Shown here: positions 7,209-15,730 of the stretch, in pieces
How the letters are laid out: each line of letters begins with the position of its first letter
How positions within the stretch are numbered: the stretch's first letter is position 1
NCBI RefSeq assembly: GCF_023333595.1
Contig: NZ_JAIQZM010000033.1
Span: forward strand, 1-39,283
Direction: 5' to 3'
Origin: Argonema galeatum A003/A1
Lineage (GTDB): Bacteria > Cyanobacteriota > Cyanobacteriia > Cyanobacteriales > Aerosakkonemataceae
Length of the DNA: 39,283 bases
The notes under the pieces: model-generated
The model's database searches: none
The model's input: only the letters and a program-made list of their open reading frames with translations
Told to the model about the DNA's origin: nothing
Position numbers and translations under genes: made by a program

Positions 7209-8087
7209 ATGAAACTCAACCACACTTCAATCGGTCTCGGCCTAATCGCTGGCAGTTTTCTCGCCTTGGGGACAGCTCCTGCCCAAGCCGCATCATTTAA
7301 CTTCACTACGAACCAAAACGTAGGCACCTGTACTGGTGCGCTTGACTTCACGGGGAAAATAGGCACTAGATCCGATAGCCTTAACAGCACCCCTAGCTGC
7401 TCGACTGCTGACGGCGTTCAAATTAAAGCCGGTGTTAAGGTCAACGGTGTTGAGCAAGGCGCTTTGCTCCAAGGGAAATACATTCAGGATCTGACAGGAA
7501 ACACTATAGCTGGTTCTGACAAAAACCGCGTTAAGGGTATTGGCGTCAACAGTGGCGCTAAGGAAACCAACGGCGGCTGGTACGATACTCTGACTTACGG
7601 CGAACTTGGCGGCAATGAGTTTATTGACCTTACGCCTGGGAGTGCTTCTATTCTGGAAAGCTTAGATTTAGGTTTCCTCTACGGCAATGGGATATTTGGA
7701 GATAAGGTCAATGAGACAGTAAAGCTGACGGCAACTGATCTCAATGGCAATAAAGTTGAAAAGACCTATACTCCGATCGTTGACGTAAATGGCGGCAGCT
7801 TGGTCAACCTGAGTTCCTCGACGGATAGCCAAAATGGTAGCAAACAAGGTGGCGGTTGGTATACTTGGAAAAATCCTTTCGCCGATTTAGCGATCACAAC
7901 CTTGAGGCTAGAAGCTGGCGGTAGTAAGACCTTCAAAGATAACCAAAGCAGCGACTTCTCCTTGGTTGGCGCATCGTTTACAGCTAAATCAGTTCCCGAA
8001 CCCACCACGCTTCTAGGTTTAGGAGTGGTAGCAGTTGGTTTAGTAACTGGTAGCCGTCGCCGTAGTGCTGCTAAGCAGAAGGCTTAG
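7209..8087 (+). CDS. PEP-CTERM sorting-domain surface protein
   Basis: An exported protein of 292 residues. It has a Sec signal peptide (KLNHTSIGLGLIAGSFLALG, cleavage likely after APAQA). A Gly/Asn/Thr-rich, probably beta-rich body follows, with a Cys pair (VGTCTG and TPSCSTAD). A classic C-terminal PEP-CTERM tail begins at VPEP (residues 262-265), continues with the hydrophobic segment TTLLGLGVVAVGLVTG and ends in SRRR. Such tails are recognised by an exosortase that cleaves and processes the protein at the cell envelope, and they tend to occur in bacteria that make exopolysaccharide. The body matches no domain I can name. A good ribosome-binding site (CGAGGAAAC) precedes the ATG. No exosortase gene lies in the window. 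Its position inside the export part of the locus suggests association with the polysaccharide matrix. Confidence 0.9.
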   Translation: MKLNHTSIGLGLIAGSFLALGTAPAQAASFNFTTNQNVGTCTGALDFTGKIGTRSDSLNSTPSCSTADGVQIKAGVKVNGVEQGALLQGKYIQDLTGNTIAGSDKNRVKGIGVNSGAKETNGGWYDTLTYGELGGNEFIDLTPGSASILESLDLGFLYGNGIFGDKVNETVKLTATDLNGNKVEKTYTPIVDVNGGSLVNLSSSTDSQNGSKQGGGWYTWKNPFADLAITTLRLEAGGSKTFKDNQSSDFSLVGASFTAKSVPEPTTLLGLGVVAVGLVTGSRRRSAAKQKA

Positions 8088-8113
8088 AAAAGGGTTCAAG
8101 CCAGAACTGGTAA

Positions 8114-8146
8114 CTGCTGAAAAAAGTTATGTTTGTTTTTCAGCAG
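8114..8146 (+). terminator. Hairpin after the PEP-CTERM gene
   Basis: CTGCTGAAAAA (8114-8124) pairs with TTTTTCAGCAG (8136-8146) around an 11-base loop, 26 bases past the stop. The U-run lies in the 3' arm of the stem rather than after it. It plausibly ends the PEP-CTERM transcript. Confidence 0.55.
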
Positions 8147-8149
8147 ATT

Positions 8150-8669
8150 ACTTAAAATTCCCTGCCATTAAACCCTGCTATTAAAAAACTGCTCTGACAG
8201 AGAATTGCCAAAGATTTCCAGGTTGACAGCCAAAGCGCGATCTTCCTGACCTCCCAGCCAGGTATTTGGGCCATACTTTCTGGCGACGCCCGTTTGCTGT
8301 TTTTTGCATAGTGGGACTCTTGGTAGTTATTTTGGCTGGATAGGATGGGCGGTTTAGGCAGATTCAAATCTTATCTGCTACTGTAGTGGTATGCTTAGAG
8401 AGACTACCACCCATCATGAGCTATAGGCTTAGCTCAGATCTCCTTTGTGGCTCCTGGAATTTTTAGGAATTGGCGCTAACTTAGGTGGGTAAGGAACTTA
8501 TTGGCAAAGTTTGGGATTGGGTAAGTTAATATTTTTGAGGTAAAATTATGATAATTTGCCCAGTGAGCAAACATCCTCAACGCCAGGATAAACAAACTGA
8601 GCAATCGTAGATAAATATTTTTATCCCTTATTTTACACAGCAAATTAACTTAGTTTTTTTAATTAATAT
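8150..8669. other. Gap of ~520 bp before the polymerase gene
   Basis: No coding region is supported here. A 71-codon minus-strand frame at 8152-8367 has no ribosome-binding site or recognisable composition. The last ~150 bases are AT-rich and probably hold the promoter of the downstream polysaccharide genes; no clear -35/-10 pair could be chosen. Confidence 0.3.
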
Positions 8670-8942
8670 ATGAAAGCCCTAAAAGAACTATTTCAAAGTA
8701 ATCCCGTACTTTTGTTACTTATAGTTGGTATTGCTGGAATTTATACTGTAGTTCTATTTCATTATGCCAGACAGGAAAAAGTTGCTGCCAAAATAGAGAA
8801 ATACTTTATATTTTTCATTTTATTGTGTTCGTCGAGAATGACAGTAGCCCCATTTAATTACTTTAATCCCTCTGGGCTAGCTGCCAGACAAGTAAAAAAT
8901 TTGGATTTAATTCAAGTAGGTGTATTTGCAGTTTTTTTTTAA
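8670..8942 (+). pseudogene. O-antigen polymerase/ligase (Wzy-like), N-terminal part before a T9 frameshift
   Basis: This 90-residue frame carries a hydrophobic segment (VLLLLIVGIAGIYTVVLF), a second segment near residue 45-53 and the start of a third at GVFAVFF. It ends TAA directly at a run of nine T (8932-8940). The next frame continues without a break of sense (LIISTRLRPVIKN...). Ten (or seven) T would join the two into one ~469-residue polytopic protein, the normal size for this family. The part shown is thus the first membrane helices of a Wzy-like polymerase. The break could be a sequencing error in the homopolymer, true inactivation, reversible phase variation or a site rescued by RNA-polymerase slippage. 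Confidence 0.75.
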
Positions 8943-8956
8943 TAATATCTACAAGG

Positions 8957-10078
8957 TTGCGGCCTGTTATTAAGAATTCAGTAACTACGTTTTTAGCACT
9001 TATTTCTCATAACCCTTTTTTATGGGCTTTGGTTTTTCAAGCGCTCATGTCTGCCTTCTGGTCAGGAACGCCAGAGCTAACGTTGAGAGCTAGTGCAGTG
9101 TTACTTGGAACACATCTTTTTATCGTTTACTTGTGCAATCAATATAGCTGGAAAGAATTAGCTGGTATTCTGCGAGTGAGCAATTTAGGAGTAGCGCTTT
9201 TAAGTTTGTTATTAAAACCGCCAGTTGGAGAAGAATGGGCAGGCGTTCTATACTCAAAAAATGCCTTTTCAGGTTTGATGTGTTTGAGTGCGATTTTGTG
9301 GTATTTGCACGCAGTTTATCAACCAAAAGGGCGCTGGCTGTCTTTAGGAATGACTGTTTTATCATTTGCTTTCATGAAACGCGCTAAATCCGCAGGAGCT
9401 TTAGTTACCAGCTTTATATTAATAGCCTTTTCCTCATACCTTCGTTATGTTAAACGTTTGAATTTTCAGTGGGCTTTTACTGCGGTCGTACTTTTTCTAG
9501 TTATAAGCGCTTCTCTAAGTATTTTGATAACCGACAATCTACCACTAATTGTCGTGGATTGGCTAGGTAAGGATCTGACGTTTACAGGCCGCACAACTAT
9601 ATGGGCAATGATTATACCGCTGGCCAACAAGCGTCCGGTGTTTGGTTATGGATACGTCGGTTTTTGGCAACCCTGGCGAGGTTTTGATGACCCCGCTCAT
9701 TCAGTTATAACTGATAATGAATGGAGGCCACCCAATTCTCATAATGGCTTTATAGAAATATACGTGCAATTAGGTTGGATTGGGTTAATATTATTTTTTC
9801 TGGCCTTTGTTACCAGTTTGGCTATGGCAGTCATCTATTTGATTCGTAGTAAAAAACCTGACTCGGTACTGCCCCTAATACTTATAACGTATATGTTTAT
9901 GAGGAACCTTTCCGAAAGTGCGATTATTGATTTAAGCTATACTTGGTTTTATTATGTTTTATCGACAGTTCGACTGAGCCTAGACATTGCACAAAAAAAC
10001 TTCAGCGATGACCGTACCAAATCTCAGGAAGCCGCTTCCCTAAAACCAACAGAGCCATCAAACCGGGCAGGCCCTTGA
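8957..10078 (+). CDS. O-antigen polymerase/ligase (Wzy-like), main part
   Basis: A multi-spanning membrane protein of the O-antigen ligase/polymerase (Wzy_C) superfamily. It would join repeat units made on the lipid carrier at the periplasmic face. Many hydrophobic helices are visible. The family's large periplasmic loop is recognisable by TGRTTIWAMIIPLANKRPVF followed by GYGYVGFW and the PPNSHNGFIEIYVQLGWIGL segment (conserved His in SHNG). The only possible start in this frame is TTG 8957. The frame stays open upstream to the T9 run at 8932-8940, so the real protein almost certainly begins at 8670 and the frame is broken by one base. The C-terminal tail after residue ~345 is polar and probably cytosolic. 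Confidence 0.85.
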   Translation: MRPVIKNSVTTFLALISHNPFLWALVFQALMSAFWSGTPELTLRASAVLLGTHLFIVYLCNQYSWKELAGILRVSNLGVALLSLLLKPPVGEEWAGVLYSKNAFSGLMCLSAILWYLHAVYQPKGRWLSLGMTVLSFAFMKRAKSAGALVTSFILIAFSSYLRYVKRLNFQWAFTAVVLFLVISASLSILITDNLPLIVVDWLGKDLTFTGRTTIWAMIIPLANKRPVFGYGYVGFWQPWRGFDDPAHSVITDNEWRPPNSHNGFIEIYVQLGWIGLILFFLAFVTSLAMAVIYLIRSKKPDSVLPLILITYMFMRNLSESAIIDLSYTWFYYVLSTVRLSLDIAQKNFSDDRTKSQEAASLKPTEPSNRAGP

Positions 10079-10161
10079 TAAAGAGAGTTATTGTTGCCTT
10101 GCGTCTTTCGCAGCGGCTTATCTAGTACTCCAACCACTTTTTAGGAGATTTAACACAGTTA

Positions 10162-11502
10162 ATGTTAAACAAGTTCGCCACACTCACTCAAAAACTTAGC
10201 CCTGGTTTGCGCCAAATTATGGCGAACACCGCTTGGCTATTCTCGGAAAAAATCCTGCAACTGAGTGTAGGTCTGTTGGTGGGGGTATGGGTGGCTCGCT
10301 ATTTAGGCCCAGAAAAGTTCGGGCTATTCAACTATGCGATGACTTTTGTAGCGCTGTTTGCTCCTCTTAGTAACTTGGGGCTAGATACGATCGTGGTGCG
10401 GGACATAGCTCGCGATCCTGCTTGTAAAGCAGAAACTCTTGGTACTGCCTTTACTCTCAAGCTGATGGGCGGTATCGTAACGTTATCGCTGGCGGTTGGA
10501 ACGATTTCTCTGCTCAACCCATCGGAAAAATTACTCCCCTGGCTGACGGGCGTTGTAGCTATAGGAACTATTTTTCAGGCTTTTGATACCATCGACTTGT
10601 GGTTTCGATCGCAAATCCAGTCTAAATATACTATTTTTGCCAAAAATTCAGCTTATATATTCATCGCCCTGGTAAGAGTGGCCTTGATTCAAACCCGCGC
10701 CCCACTAATTGCGTTTGCGTGGGCCAGAGCAGCCGAAATAGCTTTGGGTGCTGTAGCTTTGGTAATTGTCTATAGAAATAACGGTCATCATATTCAAGCT
10801 TGGCGAAGCAGTATTAAGCGTGCTAAGAGCTTACTTCAGCAGAGTTGGCCTTTATTAGTAGCTGGTTTCACAACTTTCATTTATTCAAAAATAGACCAGG
10901 TAATGCTTGGGACTTTATTGACAGATAAAGCAGAATTAGGATTTTATTCCGTAGCCGTTAAGCTTTCCGAGCTATTCGATTTTATACCAATGATGTTGTC
11001 AGTATCTTTTCTGCCTAAGCTGGCAGAGATCAAAAGAAGGAGTGAAGCTGATTATCAGAAATCATTTCAAATTTATTTTGATATCATGTTCTTTTTATGG
11101 TTGGTAGTTGCTATTCCAGTCTCTCTTTTATCCTCTCATATAGTAAACTTTATGTATGGCCCTTATTACGCTAATTCAGCGTCTATATTATCAATATATG
11201 TATGGGCGCAGTTTGGAAGTAACTTTGGCGTGGCTAGGAGTGCTTTTCTAGTTATCGAAGGCAAACAAAAGTTTTCGTTGTATATTAGTGTTATAGGTGC
11301 ATTGATTAACATCACCATCAACCTGTTCCTGATCCCGACGGCGGGAGCAGTAGGGGCGACTATTGCCACTTTAATAACTTATTTTATGGTGACTGTACTG
11401 ATCAACTTTTTGGTAACAGATCTCAGACCGATCGCTCTGTACATTTTCCGGTCTTTTAATTTGTATAAATCAGCATTAAGGCTTTTATCATTAGGACGAT
11501 GA
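10162..11502 (+). CDS. Lipid-linked oligosaccharide flippase, Wzx-like
   Basis: A 446-residue polytopic membrane protein of the polysaccharide-transporter (MOP/MATE-like) superfamily. It probably flips undecaprenyl-linked repeat units to the periplasmic side. The N-terminus is characteristic: ANTAWLFSEKILQLSVGLLV, then GVWVARYLGPEKFGLFNYAM and SNLGLDTIVVRDIAR. About a dozen hydrophobic helices follow, including the late motif INLFLIPTAGAVGATIATLI. An AGGAG lies about 14 bases before the ATG, a little far. The gene overlaps the next one by 4 bp (ATGA), so the two are translationally coupled. With the Wzy-like gene directly upstream this marks the locus as Wzy-dependent. Confidence 0.92.
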   Translation: MLNKFATLTQKLSPGLRQIMANTAWLFSEKILQLSVGLLVGVWVARYLGPEKFGLFNYAMTFVALFAPLSNLGLDTIVVRDIARDPACKAETLGTAFTLKLMGGIVTLSLAVGTISLLNPSEKLLPWLTGVVAIGTIFQAFDTIDLWFRSQIQSKYTIFAKNSAYIFIALVRVALIQTRAPLIAFAWARAAEIALGAVALVIVYRNNGHHIQAWRSSIKRAKSLLQQSWPLLVAGFTTFIYSKIDQVMLGTLLTDKAELGFYSVAVKLSELFDFIPMMLSVSFLPKLAEIKRRSEADYQKSFQIYFDIMFFLWLVVAIPVSLLSSHIVNFMYGPYYANSASILSIYVWAQFGSNFGVARSAFLVIEGKQKFSLYISVIGALINITINLFLIPTAGAVGATIATLITYFMVTVLINFLVTDLRPIALYIFRSFNLYKSALRLLSLGR

Positions 11503-12701
11503 TTCAGATTAAACCTCAAATAGAACATCAATCAAATTGTCCCTATAATGGCAAACCACTGAAGCCAGAAAATATCCTATGGCAAGGTATGCACGTTTGT
11601 GTTAAATCTAAATGTCCAGAATGTCATACTGAATTTATTGAAGATTTAAAGATTGGTCATGCGATTAATCATCCTTATCAGGTTGATTTGGCAAAAGGAG
11701 TGTTTTTTGGTGACGAGAGTAGCCAGGAATGGTTGGGCAAACCTCTACTAAAATCTCTCCAAAATCCTCACAAAGAAGAAATTGAAATTACTAAAGAAGT
11801 TTTTCGGGAACATCAGCGAGTAATTATATTAAATTGTATCGATTTTCTTTACGGACATAGCCTATTAAAATTACTGAATGCTCAAAGGTATCTCGATAAT
11901 AACCCTGATTATGGCTTAGTTGTAATAGTGCCAAAATTCCTTCGATGGATGGTTACAAAGGGAGTAGCAGAAGTATGGACGGTGAATATTTATCTCAAAA
12001 ATGGCCAATGTTATTATTCCTGTTTTGATAAGTTTGTGAGGGAAGAATCAAAGCGATTTGAGGAGATATACGTAAGCGACGCATATTCCCATCCTAGTAA
12101 GTTTGATATCAGTAGATTCACGGGAGTTGCCAAGCATAACTTCCAGCCAGAAAAATTACAAATAACTTTTATCTGGCGTCAAGATCGCAGTCGTCTTTGG
12201 TGTAATGCTTTGGGGATTAAAGTTCTCAATAAACTGAATATGCTTGACTTGGCCCTATACGTCCAAAATAGGAACGTGCAGCGGTTGTTTGAGAAAATCC
12301 GAGCTAGGATACCATCAGCAAAATTTGCGATCGCAGGTTTAGGTAAAAAAACCCAATTTCCCGCCTGGATTGAAGATTTGAGAGTAGATAAATATGATGA
12401 AAAAACCGAAAGAGAAGCTTGCAAAATATATGCAGATAGCCGTTTGGCGATCGGCGTACATGGCTCTCATATGCTGCTTCCCTCCGGCCATGCGGGAATG
12501 ACCATCGATCTAATAGGAGGAAGGTGGGGGAATTTCGCTCAAGACATCCTCTACCAGGAAACAGATCCCAGAATTGCGGCATTTCGATATCGATACATTT
12601 CCCTTTATACCAGTATTCCCGAACTGGCAGAGATTGCCTGTTCTGCGATCGAGAAGTACAACATTTACTCGGCGATGATGACCGCTGATAAGTACCTATG
12701 A
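11499..12701 (+). CDS. Predicted glycosyltransferase-like protein with N-terminal cysteine motif
   Basis: I do not recognise this 400-residue protein with confidence. The N-terminus has four Cys (14, 34, 39, 42; NCPYNG...VCVKSKCPEC) spaced like a small zinc ribbon. The middle is a soluble alpha/beta domain (VIILNCIDFLYGHSLLKLLN, then YGLVVIVPKFLRW). The C-terminal part has ITFIWRQDRSRLW and, around His321, RLAIGVHGSHMLLPSGHAG. That patch resembles the HG(A/S) nucleotide-sugar region of GT-B-fold enzymes such as GT61-like or fucosyltransferase-like transferases. There are no membrane segments, so it is cytosolic. It is coupled at both ends (ATGA overlaps with the flippase and the next glycosyltransferase), which supports a role in building the repeat unit. 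A glycosyltransferase function is inference. Confidence 0.6.
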   Translation: MIQIKPQIEHQSNCPYNGKPLKPENILWQGMHVCVKSKCPECHTEFIEDLKIGHAINHPYQVDLAKGVFFGDESSQEWLGKPLLKSLQNPHKEEIEITKEVFREHQRVIILNCIDFLYGHSLLKLLNAQRYLDNNPDYGLVVIVPKFLRWMVTKGVAEVWTVNIYLKNGQCYYSCFDKFVREESKRFEEIYVSDAYSHPSKFDISRFTGVAKHNFQPEKLQITFIWRQDRSRLWCNALGIKVLNKLNMLDLALYVQNRNVQRLFEKIRARIPSAKFAIAGLGKKTQFPAWIEDLRVDKYDEKTEREACKIYADSRLAIGVHGSHMLLPSGHAGMTIDLIGGRWGNFAQDILYQETDPRIAAFRYRYISLYTSIPELAEIACSAIEKYNIYSAMMTADKYL

Positions 12702-13621
12702 AAACTCCTGTTGCTTTCTTAGTTTTTAACAGACCGGATACCACGGAAAAGGTATTTGAGCGCATTCGAGAAGCAAAACCACCCAAGCTGTTAGTAGTTG
12801 CTGATGGGCCTCGTGCAGACAAAGAAGGTGAAGCAGAAAAATGCGCTCTCGTCCGCGCCGTTATCGATCGAGTTGATTGGGACTGCGAAGTTTTCAAGAA
12901 TTATTCCAATACTAATATGGGTTGTAAACGGCGTATTTCCAGTGGTTTAGATTGGGTTTTCAACACCGTTGAAGAAGCAATTATTCTTGAGGACGATTGC
13001 TTGCCACATCCTACGTTTTTTCGGTTTTGCGAAGAACTCCTAGAATACTACCGACACGATACGAGAGTTACCCATATCGGTGGCAATAATTTCGGTATAT
13101 CAGGAAGCAACAATAATGAGAGCTATTATTTTTCCAGGCTTACCCATATTTGGGGTTGGGCTAGTTGGCGCAGAGCTTGGCAATACTATGATGTTAACAT
13201 CAGCTTTTGGCAGGAACTGAAAAAAGGAAACGGAGTGGTACAAATGCTCAGTTGTCAGAAGGAATATGAAGTAAGAAGTAAAATCTGGGACAAAGTTTAT
13301 GCTGGTGAGATTGATACCTGGGATTACCAGTGGGTACTCTCTAGTTTATGTCAGGGTGGATACGCGATATTACCTAATAAAAATTTAATTTCTAACATAG
13401 GTTTTGGACAAGCCTCCACTCACACATCCGATGCGAACAACCCCTTCGCTAATATGAAAACTTATGAATTAGAATTTCCTCTAGTACATCCAAAATTTTT
13501 CTTAATAGATCGGGAGGCAGATCAAATGTATTTTAAAATCAAGTATGAAAAGGGATTAGTGGAAAGAGCGATCAATAAAGTAAATAAAGTTTTAGGTAAA
13601 TTACAGGTTAGTTCGCAATGA
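12698..13621 (+). CDS. Glycosyltransferase, GT-A fold (GT2-like)
   Basis: Probable sugar transferase of 307 residues acting in the cytosol on the lipid-linked repeat unit. The nucleotide-binding start is TPVAFLVFNRPDTTEKVFER, followed by KLLVVADGPR. The metal-binding acidic motif is ILEDDCLPHPTFF (Asp99/Asp100). A conserved LTHIWGWASWRRAW segment lies near residue 150; this signature is common in cyanobacterial transferases encoded in polysaccharide clusters. There is no signal peptide or membrane helix. The start ATG overlaps the previous stop (ATGA). Donor and linkage cannot be told. Confidence 0.85.
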   Translation: MKTPVAFLVFNRPDTTEKVFERIREAKPPKLLVVADGPRADKEGEAEKCALVRAVIDRVDWDCEVFKNYSNTNMGCKRRISSGLDWVFNTVEEAIILEDDCLPHPTFFRFCEELLEYYRHDTRVTHIGGNNFGISGSNNNESYYFSRLTHIWGWASWRRAWQYYDVNISFWQELKKGNGVVQMLSCQKEYEVRSKIWDKVYAGEIDTWDYQWVLSSLCQGGYAILPNKNLISNIGFGQASTHTSDANNPFANMKTYELEFPLVHPKFFLIDREADQMYFKIKYEKGLVERAINKVNKVLGKLQVSSQ

Positions 13622-13720
13622 TTAACAGTTGGTAAACTAACATAGTTTATGCCTAATTAAATTATTTCCCTGTGCAAGGTTAGCTCTAAAAATACCAATT
13701 ACTCTGGCAAGCTGATAGAA

Positions 13721-14401
13721 ATGATTAAAAAATCCTGGCGTAATTTTCTCAACAAGTATCTGTGGGCCGATCGAAAAGATATCTTAGCGATGCAGTATTT
13801 AGCCCCACTATCTAAAACTTATTTGCCTTGGACTAGCTCATCCATGAGGCCAAGTGCTTTGGTGATAGTTTTGAATGATATTGTCATCAATCGCCGTACT
13901 TGTATCCTAGAGTGTGGAGGCGGGATATCTACTTTCTATATGGCTAGGTTGCTCAAGGAAAAAGGAGGACATTTATACACAGTTGAACATGATAAAGAAT
14001 GGGCTGAAATTTTAAATTGGCTTCTCAAACAAGAAGGACTCAGTGAATGCGTATCGGTTATTCCAGCACCTTTAGTAAAGACTGATTTGGCCATAAATGA
14101 AAACCTTTGGTACGACACCAAAATAATAGGAGATATCATTTCTGGTCAAAAAATCGATCTCCTGATAGTTGATGGCCCACTAGCCTATACAAAAGAATTA
14201 ATGTATGCCAGATATCCAGCAGTTCCATATTATAAAAATTTTCTCGCCACAGAGTATACGATCGTACTCGATGATATTAACAGACAGGGAGAACAGGAGA
14301 TTTTGCTTAAATGGGAAAAAGAGCTAGGCATTTTATTTCAAAAACGTTTAGCAGATGGCAATATAGGCATTGGTAGCTCTAAACGTTCTTTCAAAATTTA
14401 A
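13721..14401 (+). CDS. Class I SAM-dependent methyltransferase-like protein
   Basis: A 226-residue cytosolic protein with a Rossmann-type SAM-binding pattern. Motif I is RTCILECGGGISTFYMARLL. The acidic end of strand 2 is HLYTVEHDKEWAE, which should hold the ribose of SAM, and a strand-4 motif IDLLIVDGPLAY ends in Asp. TIVLDDINRQGEQE adds another acidic patch. It probably methylates a sugar of the repeat unit or a related substrate; the target is unknown. It is separated from the preceding GT gene by 99 bp without a strong Shine-Dalgarno, and from the following GT4 gene by 56 bp. Its AT-rich composition matches the surrounding cassette. Confidence 0.75.
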   Translation: MIKKSWRNFLNKYLWADRKDILAMQYLAPLSKTYLPWTSSSMRPSALVIVLNDIVINRRTCILECGGGISTFYMARLLKEKGGHLYTVEHDKEWAEILNWLLKQEGLSECVSVIPAPLVKTDLAINENLWYDTKIIGDIISGQKIDLLIVDGPLAYTKELMYARYPAVPYYKNFLATEYTIVLDDINRQGEQEILLKWEKELGILFQKRLADGNIGIGSSKRSFKI

Positions 14402-14457
14402 AGGTGCATGGTTGCCATTGAAAGTAAAGATAAAAACTATTTATTAGGGTTGAGCAA

Positions 14458-15723
14458 ATGAAAGTTTTACATCTCACCAGTTCTCGTCTAGACAGCGGCG
14501 CAGGTCGTGGCGCGTATTCCCTCCATAAAGCTTTACAATCAGTTGGTGTTGAATCAAATATGCTAGTCGCCATCAAAACAAATGACGACTCTAGCGTTTA
14601 TAGTACAGCTAGCAAAATCGAAAAACTAATTCCTAACATCCGAGGGTATATAGAGTCACTACCTCTCTATGCTTATCCTCAAAGACAGCGTTACGTTTTT
14701 TCTCCCTCATGGTTACCTACTAATATGGAGCGAAAAATGCAAAAATTTAATCCCGATTTAGTAAATTTGCACTGGGTTTGTCGGGGCTTTTTAAACCCTA
14801 GCAATCTGCCAAAATTTAATAAACCAATTATTTGGACACTTCGGGATATGTGGGCATTTACTGGTGGATGTCACTATACAGAAGGTTGTCAAAATTATCT
14901 GTCTTCCTGCGGGAATTGTCCTTACTTGAACTCCGGCAAAGAGAACGATCTGAGCCGTAATGTTTGGAAAAGAAAGCTGAAACACTGGGAAAACTTAAAT
15001 ATAACTATTGTGGCTCTTAGTCATTGGTTGGCAGATTGCGCTAAACAAAGTAGCTTATTTAAGAATAAAAGAGTGGAAGTTATTCATAACGCTCTAGATG
15101 CAGCCAAATTTAAACCACTGCCTAAAAAATTTGTGAGAAAAATTTTAGGCTTGCCTCAAGACAAAAAAATAATTTTGTATGGTGCGATCGAAGCGCTTAC
15201 TGATAAAAGAAAGGGATTTCAATATTTAGAAATAGCTCTACAACAACTAGCACAAAATGGTTATAATGAAAATGCAGAAGTAGTAATTTTTGGCTCGTCT
15301 AAACCGGAAAATGCCCCTGATTTAGGAATGCCAATAACCTATATGGGTAGGTTACACGATGATATATCCCTTGCCTTAGTTTATGCAGCGGCAGATGTCA
15401 GTATTGTACCTTCAATTCAGGAAGCATTTGGTAAAACAGCGATGGAATCTTTAGCCTGTGGAACACCTGTTGTTTCCTTTGATTCCACAGGCTTAAAAGA
15501 TATCGTTGAACATGAAAAAAATGGTTATCGCGCCACCTGTTTTAGTGCTGATGATTTAGCAAAGGGAATAGCCTGGGTATTGCAAGATGAACAACGTTGG
15601 CAAGTTCTGTCGCATCGTGCTAGAGAGAAAGTAGAGCAAGAATTCACGCTTGATATTCAAGCGCGTTCTTACTTACAATTGTATCAAGAAGCTTTGCAGA
15701 GTTATACTCTGAGATCTGGATAA
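14458..15723 (+). CDS. Glycosyltransferase family 4
   Basis: A 421-residue GT-B enzyme, probably adding a hexose or similar sugar to the lipid-linked intermediate. The N-terminal domain begins MKVLHLTSSRLDSGAGRGAY and has FNPDLVNLHWVCRGFL. A short Cys-rich stretch (GGCHYTEGCQNYLSSCGNCP) is typical of one GT4 subgroup. The C-terminal domain has the retaining-enzyme E(x7)E motif (EAFGKTAME), followed by SLACGTPVVSFDSTGLKDIV. No membrane segments. The gene ends 7 bp from the convergent stop of the methyltransferase on the other strand. Visibly AT-rich. Confidence 0.9.
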   Translation: MKVLHLTSSRLDSGAGRGAYSLHKALQSVGVESNMLVAIKTNDDSSVYSTASKIEKLIPNIRGYIESLPLYAYPQRQRYVFSPSWLPTNMERKMQKFNPDLVNLHWVCRGFLNPSNLPKFNKPIIWTLRDMWAFTGGCHYTEGCQNYLSSCGNCPYLNSGKENDLSRNVWKRKLKHWENLNITIVALSHWLADCAKQSSLFKNKRVEVIHNALDAAKFKPLPKKFVRKILGLPQDKKIILYGAIEALTDKRKGFQYLEIALQQLAQNGYNENAEVVIFGSSKPENAPDLGMPITYMGRLHDDISLALVYAAADVSIVPSIQEAFGKTAMESLACGTPVVSFDSTGLKDIVEHEKNGYRATCFSADDLAKGIAWVLQDEQRWQVLSHRAREKVEQEFTLDIQARSYLQLYQEALQSYTLRSG

Positions 15724-15730
15724 TTCTTAC

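Noticed and set aside
8152..8367. 71-codon minus-strand frame after the PEP-CTERM gene
   Set aside because: No ribosome-binding site, no recognisable composition, in an intergenic region next to a hairpin.
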